A DNA stretch of 64,000 nucleotides from Nyssa sinensis. Its lineage: Eukaryota; Streptophyta; Magnoliopsida; Cornales; Nyssaceae. The translations under genes and the position numbers were made by a program. Positions 59,067 to 64,000 of the stretch are shown piece after piece. Positions within the stretch are counted from its first letter, which is position 1, and every line of letters starts with the position of its first letter. The notes below the pieces were generated by a model. That model had not been told where the DNA came from and searched no databases. It worked only from the letters and a program-made list of their open reading frames with translations. Location of the stretch: assembly GCA_008638375.1 (NCBI GenBank), contig CM018052.1, positions 11,651,006 to 11,715,005 on the forward strand. The letters are read 5' to 3'.

Positions 59067-61954
59067 TGTCACGCCCCAGATTTCTTCAAACTCAAAGAGT
59101 GAGTGAAAAGGAAGACGAAAATAAATGAAAGGTCATTAAGATGGATTTAGTTGATTATGCATTTATTCTCCCTTATTTCTCCAAAATTAGAAATGAAGAC
59201 TTGCTAATTGACTTAACCAAAATAATCTCCTAATGTCACTCAAACATATCTCCCAATTAATGTTCAAAATAGTTTAGGTCATGTTCAAGGGTGACCTTCA
59301 AGATAGTCCCAAAATATATTTAAATATGTCTTGGAATAGTGACCCCAAATGGACCCCAAATGTCATAAGGCATGAGCCAAGAATAGGTGAGAAGGTCCTA
59401 CCTAAAATAGTCCAAGTAAATGGCCAAACATGGCCTTGAGATATGACTAAAAAGTGTCTGAAAAAGGTACCCAACATGGCTTGGTATAATGGCCAAAAGT
59501 GGCCTAAAATGGGCTCCAAAAGAGGGTGTCAAACATGAAATTAAATGATCTTGAGATGGCCTTAAAATGTAGGTCATAACATGCCATGACAAGGCCAAGG
59601 TAGCAGCTGTGCAACAAGGCAAGCAGAAACTCGCGCAGCAGGGCAAGGCAGGGGAATGGTGCGCACGTGGGCATGGGCATGATGCGCATGGGCACGCGCA
59701 GGAGTGCGGCTCCCACATGCGCCCGCGAGGAGCTGCGGGCTACTAGAGGCTGGGCACTGTAGCGACAGAGAGCAGATTTTCTGATTTCCTGCAAAATTAC
59801 TGTTCATGGCTGCAGCTGAATTTCTATGTCCAGCAGCCAATTTCTCTCTGTTTTCCAAATTTTTTTCCCAAGTTTTTCAAGCCACTTTTCTTCCATTTTT
59901 AGCCTATTTTCTCAAGGTTTCTAAACCCCCTTTTTGACATCCTTCCCACCTATTTAAAAGGTGTTTTACACACTTATCAAGTCTTTTAATTTTTCATAAA
60001 ATTTCAACATAACCTCCTTTGTTTTCCAAGCCTTTTTCCCACCTAATATTCACAATACTCCATATGTATAAGTATGTCATAACCCACCCTCATTCGGTGG
60101 CCACAATTCATGTAAATTAAACATACATCCCTTGTTATTAACATACATATCTAGTTGTCTCAATATATACATATGATGCTCATTAAATAAAGACATCTTA
60201 CATATCATTTGGGTTTAAACCCTTACACTTTAAAATGGCCCATGGCCTATCATCCACTACTTTTCCAAACTGAAATACAAGTCATTTGGACATTATGCCC
60301 ATACATACAAAAATATGTCCCAAGGGCCAAATGTCCATCCAAGCTCCCTTCCTCTCCTTCCTTCAAGACTTCTTTAAGTCTCAAATACCGGGAACCTCAT
60401 CTGTAATATGATATCCCACGAGGGGTCAGCTCAACTATTAGTATGACAAAATGCTAATGCTAGGAACAAATTTAAGGCGTGGCATGCGAGTGTACATTTT
60501 CAAGCTATACATACCCCCACTCCATTCATCAATGCAATGCACAGGTGATATGCATGACACACACATGCAAACTCTATGCCACACCCATGTCTCGCTTCAC
60601 GGCCCTTCCCCGTTGGAACGAGTACCAATCGTATGTCTCATTTCACGGTCCGTCCCCGTTGGCATGAGTACTAATGGCCAATTTTGGGTTTTTCACTACA
60701 GGATCTACACCCTCATAATGCATAGCACTAAAGTGCTCAACTCACGCTATGCTTCCAAGGATTTACGCTATGCCAACATGCCTTGATTTTTCTCAATGCA
60801 AATTCTATGGATATTTTATCAAACACATGTTGTATAACTTAAAATATGCCTCTTTCATAAAGTAAAACATAATTTCAAATTCACAACACTTTGTCTACAT
60901 GAATGAAAGCCACAATTCAATGAATTAAACATATGATCAAGTTTCATATTCATTACTTTAACAATTTCTCAAAGAAAATACAAATACACAAACTACCAAC
61001 TCATAAAATAAATCATAACTCTCAAACCACAAAAGTTTCTCGACATGAACATAGGCTAGAATGTAATAATTCAAACACATATGCAAGGTACAACTTTATC
61101 ATAGTAACAATTTGTCCAGAAACTCAAAGAACACAAAAGCACTTAGATTACCAACTCTAAGTTTTCAAAGCAACTATATATTAAATGACTTTCTAACATC
61201 AAGTAAGCACATGTATTATACAATCAACTCATACAAATGCAAAGAAACTTAAATCTATTCCTAACTTAGCAAGATATCATATCTAAAATGGTTTTTCTCA
61301 ACTCAGGAAAGTTGTGTTCGCTGTGCAGCCGAACTAATTGGTGAGAATATAGCCCTTGATGAGAGGAACAACTTCCTAGAAGGAAACCGTGCAAGAATCT
61401 TGGCCTAAAAGTGTGTTTTGGTAGCCTGAAACTTAGAGAACCTAGAGTTTTTCTTCACTTTCTCTCCATGAACGTGTTATGTTCTTTCTCTAGACCAAAG
61501 AATGATATTTTTACACTAAGGGGGCTGTATTTATAGTGAAGGGACAAAGGTGCAAAATGACCCTTTTGCCCTTAATGAATCCGGGACCCCGTTATACTAC
61601 AACCCGTCCCGAAACGCCTCAATTCGATATTTTGTTTTAACCAAAGTTCTTAAAATTATTTTTAATAAAAATTTTCAAAAAAATAAATTTTTTCCTGTAG
61701 CCGGGTTTGGCCGGTTCCACCCGGGATGCCCTTTTGGTCCCATTTTTTAAACTATCTACGAATAGGCTCAAATTTTTATAGGAAGTGTATTTAAAAATTC
61801 TAAGAATACTTATCTTCTATGACATACTCAAAATATGCTTCTAAATATGACTTATGTCTAAATGCGCATGTATAGTGTCCTACCGGCAAATGATGCATGA
61901 ATAGTACTCTACCAGCAAAACGAAAAATTTATCCTCAATTTTAAGGTCTTTACA
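59067..61954 (-). mobile_element. Solo LTR of a Gypsy-type element, 2.9 kb
   Basis: On the plus strand it starts TGTCACGCCCCAG and ends AAGGTCTTTACA, with a perfect 5-bp target duplication TTCAC (59062-59066 and 61955-61959). Its termini are the complement of those of the LTR at 33494-35812, so the two belong to one lineage in opposite orientation. A TATAAATA box on the minus strand near 61527 supports minus polarity. No internal domain is present. Confidence 0.88.
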
Positions 61955-61984
61955 TTCACGGTGGCAAGTTATAGGGCACAAGCA

Positions 61985-62641
61985 ACACCAACCACATGCT
62001 ATAGGTATTACTCATGTCACTGAATAGATTGAAACCATCATTAGCTAACCCAAGCTATACATTACGTGGCTCATTTGCAAACCAATCATGATTTCTATCA
62101 TATTCAACCCAAGCTTGAGAGTCTGTCAGATACCTATATACATTTGCCTCACCAACACGTTTCTCGCTATGCCATTGCATCTCTTCAGTCATTTTCTAAG
62201 ACATGTCAACCTCTTTAACCTTAGTTTTAACGAAAAACATCTCAGCACCTTTTACAAAACTTTCTTGCTCATTCTTTCATTCACCTTGTACATGGGTTCA
62301 TGGCATATCGTACACTTAAAACACCATTCAATCTCCTTCCAAAATAACATATAATCATTCTTTCAAGCATGCACGAGGATATATCTAAGGCCCAAGTACC
62401 TAAATTGTCTTTTCACCTCATGAAGAGATTTCAGAAGGGCTCCCCCTGTGGGTAACGTTGATTTAAACAACTCAATGGGCATATTAAAAGAATTTTTTCT
62501 CCATCTATTGATGGTCTTAATATAAAAGAGCTTCACAAAAAAATTAAGTTTCGAGAACTTTTCACAAGCAGGATATAATGGTTGTTTTGCTTCCCTCAAT
62601 AAAGGATCCAACAAAGTTTCTGATTCTTCAATATCACTCAT
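61985..62641 (-). pseudogene. CACTA (En/Spm) TNP2-like transposase fragment
   Basis: The open part (62641-62363) reads LLREAKQPLYPACEKFSKLN and RYLGLRYILVHA. Beyond a stop it continues as KNDYMLFWKEIEWCFKC, then KVLRCFSLKLRLKRL. This is the conserved N-terminal region of plant CACTA TNP2 transposases (pattern LYPGCxKFSKLSFL, then IHACPNDC and a zinc-binding CxxC, then LRYFPLKPRLQRLF). Stops and missing ends make it a fragment, left between two LTR copies. Confidence 0.8.
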
Positions 62642-62666
62642 AAGACTAGGAACGCGGCTTGCAATC

Positions 62667-64000
62667 TGTCATGCCTCGAATTTTTATAAACCCGGGGAAT
62701 GAGTGAAATGAAATAAAAAAAAATAAATGAAAGGCCATTAAGATGGATTTAGTTGATTACGTGTTTATTTCCTCATGTTTTTCCAAAATTTAGAATGAAA
62801 AATTGCTACTAGACTTACCCAATATGGGTTTCAAATGCCAATCAAATATCTCCCCCAATTAATATTCAAAATTAGTCTAAGTCATGTTTAAAAATGGCCT
62901 CCGAAATAGCCTCAAAATCTCTCTAAGTATACCTTGGAACAATAACACATAGGCCAAAAAGTCTATCAAAATTTATCTAAGGAAGTGGCCAAACATGATC
63001 AAATAAAGTGGCTAAACATAGCCCAAATGGTGGCCAAACATGGCCTAAAAGGGTGGCCAAACATGGTTCAAAAGGGTGGCCAAAGGTTGATGTTAGGGGG
63101 CTGTCAAGGCTGGTGCGTAAGTGGTTGGGTAGCAGACGTGCGCATAGCGTAGGACAGTGGGCCTGCAGGTACGCGGGGCAAGGTGCACAGCACGCGCTGG
63201 GCTATGACTGGGCGTGGGCTGGGGCTGTCCTGGGCTGTTTCTTGCAGGTTTCACTGTAGCTACAGTGTATTTACTGCAGCTAAATTTTTCTATCCAGCAG
63301 TTGATTTTCTCTATTTTCTAAAGTTTTGCAAGCTACTTTTTGTCCATTTTTAGCCTATATCTTCAAGGTTTTTAACCCCTCATTTTGGCACTTTTTTACC
63401 TATATTTAGGGTGTTTTACACACCTAACTACCCTTTTAATTTTACAAAATTTTAACATGATTTTCTTTGTTTTCTAAGCCTTTTCCACCTAATATTTCAA
63501 AACACAATCCATCACTATGAAATTAACTACAAGAATACCTCCTCTTACTCAACAAAGCATTCATACATCATTTTAAACATACAATCCATCATATATACAA
63601 ATGTACTTGAACTCAAAATGTTACACACTTCATACTCATTACAATTTTAGGGTCTTACCCATTGTTTTCATACTACACAAGGTTTTACAAGTAAAATACA
63701 CATGTCTTAGGGCTTATGCCCTCATACATACAAAAATATGTCCCAAGGGCCAAATATCCTTCATGGTCCATGTCCTCTCCATTCTTCAAGTCTCAAGTAC
63801 TAAGAGCCTCATCTGTAATATATTGTCCATAAAGGGTTAGCACAACTGCTGGTATGACATAGTGCTAATGCAAGGAACAAAGTTAAGGTGTGGCATATGC
63901 AAGTGTACATTTATAAGCTACATGCCTTTCAATTCATCAATGTAATGCAAAGGTAATATGCATGACATACATGCAACTCTATGCCACACCCATATCTCGT
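62667..64000 (-). mobile_element. Partial LTR of the same Gypsy lineage, runs off the window
   Basis: Starts TGTCATGCCTCGAATTTTTA and shares GAAAGG, CATTAAGATGGATTTAGTTG and many later phrases with 59067-61954, such as CATACATACAAAAATATGTC and TGCCACACCCAT. The other end is beyond 64000, so solo or paired status is unknown. Confidence 0.8.

Noticed and set aside
58905..59102. Small Ser/Asn-rich open frame before the solo LTR
   Set aside because: It runs into the LTR start and has no recognisable similarity, so it is probably chance.
59398..59858. Overlapping minus-strand frames rich in Ala, Cys and His
   Set aside because: They lie within the solo LTR's GC-rich patch and have no protein-like conservation.

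Overview
This is nuclear DNA from a flowering plant, most likely a eudicot. It is AT-rich, has GT-AG introns, and is dominated by plant transposable elements of many classes (hAT, L1 LINE, Copia and Gypsy LTR elements, CACTA, MULE-like, pogo and Stowaway MITEs, SINEs, and probably a Helitron). I saw no prokaryotic feature, rRNA, tRNA gene or CRISPR array. The species cannot be named from the sequence.

The one host gene I can rebuild lies on the minus strand from 56166 to 20278. It encodes a long coiled-coil protein of the WPP domain-associated protein (WAP) type. Its four coding exons (56166-53783, 51214-51088, 38024-37923, 20340-20278) join in frame to 891 codons plus a stop. Introns 2 and 3 are about 13.1 and 17.6 kb and consist mostly of transposons, so the last two exons (102 and 63 nt) are easy to miss.

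Left part (1-19.4 kb): poorly classified AT-rich DNA with microsatellites, then a region of about 16.7 kb (2736-19417) that looks like a gene-capturing Helitron. It has a TC-type 5' end and a hairpin plus CTAG 3' end. Inside are decayed pieces of unrelated host genes, several with introns: an EamA/SLC35F-like transporter, an ACR9/10-type ACT-repeat protein, uroporphyrinogen decarboxylase, a type II peroxiredoxin, and exon-like pieces I could not identify.

Intron 3 (20.3-37.9 kb) holds an old L1 on the minus strand, a SINE, and a Copia fragment. The Copia is split by a complete hAT element (24591-31038) with a perfect 8-bp target duplication and a nearly intact BED/DUF659/dimerization transposase. 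To its right is a plus-strand L1 interrupted by a 2.3-kb solo LTR with a 5-bp target duplication. Intron 2 (38.0-51.1 kb) holds two MULE-like elements, a nearly full-length decayed L1 (about 40378-46658) inside one of them, a SINE with target duplications, and an L1 tail. Intron 1 has a third MULE-like copy inserted into a SINE, tandem repeats and a pogo-type MITE.

Right part (56.2-64 kb): the gene's 5' flank with a Stowaway MITE, then a 2.9-kb solo LTR (59067-61954), a CACTA TNP2 transposase fragment, and the start of another related LTR that runs off the window. Much of the window can therefore be read as a dated stack of nested insertions around and inside one live-looking gene.
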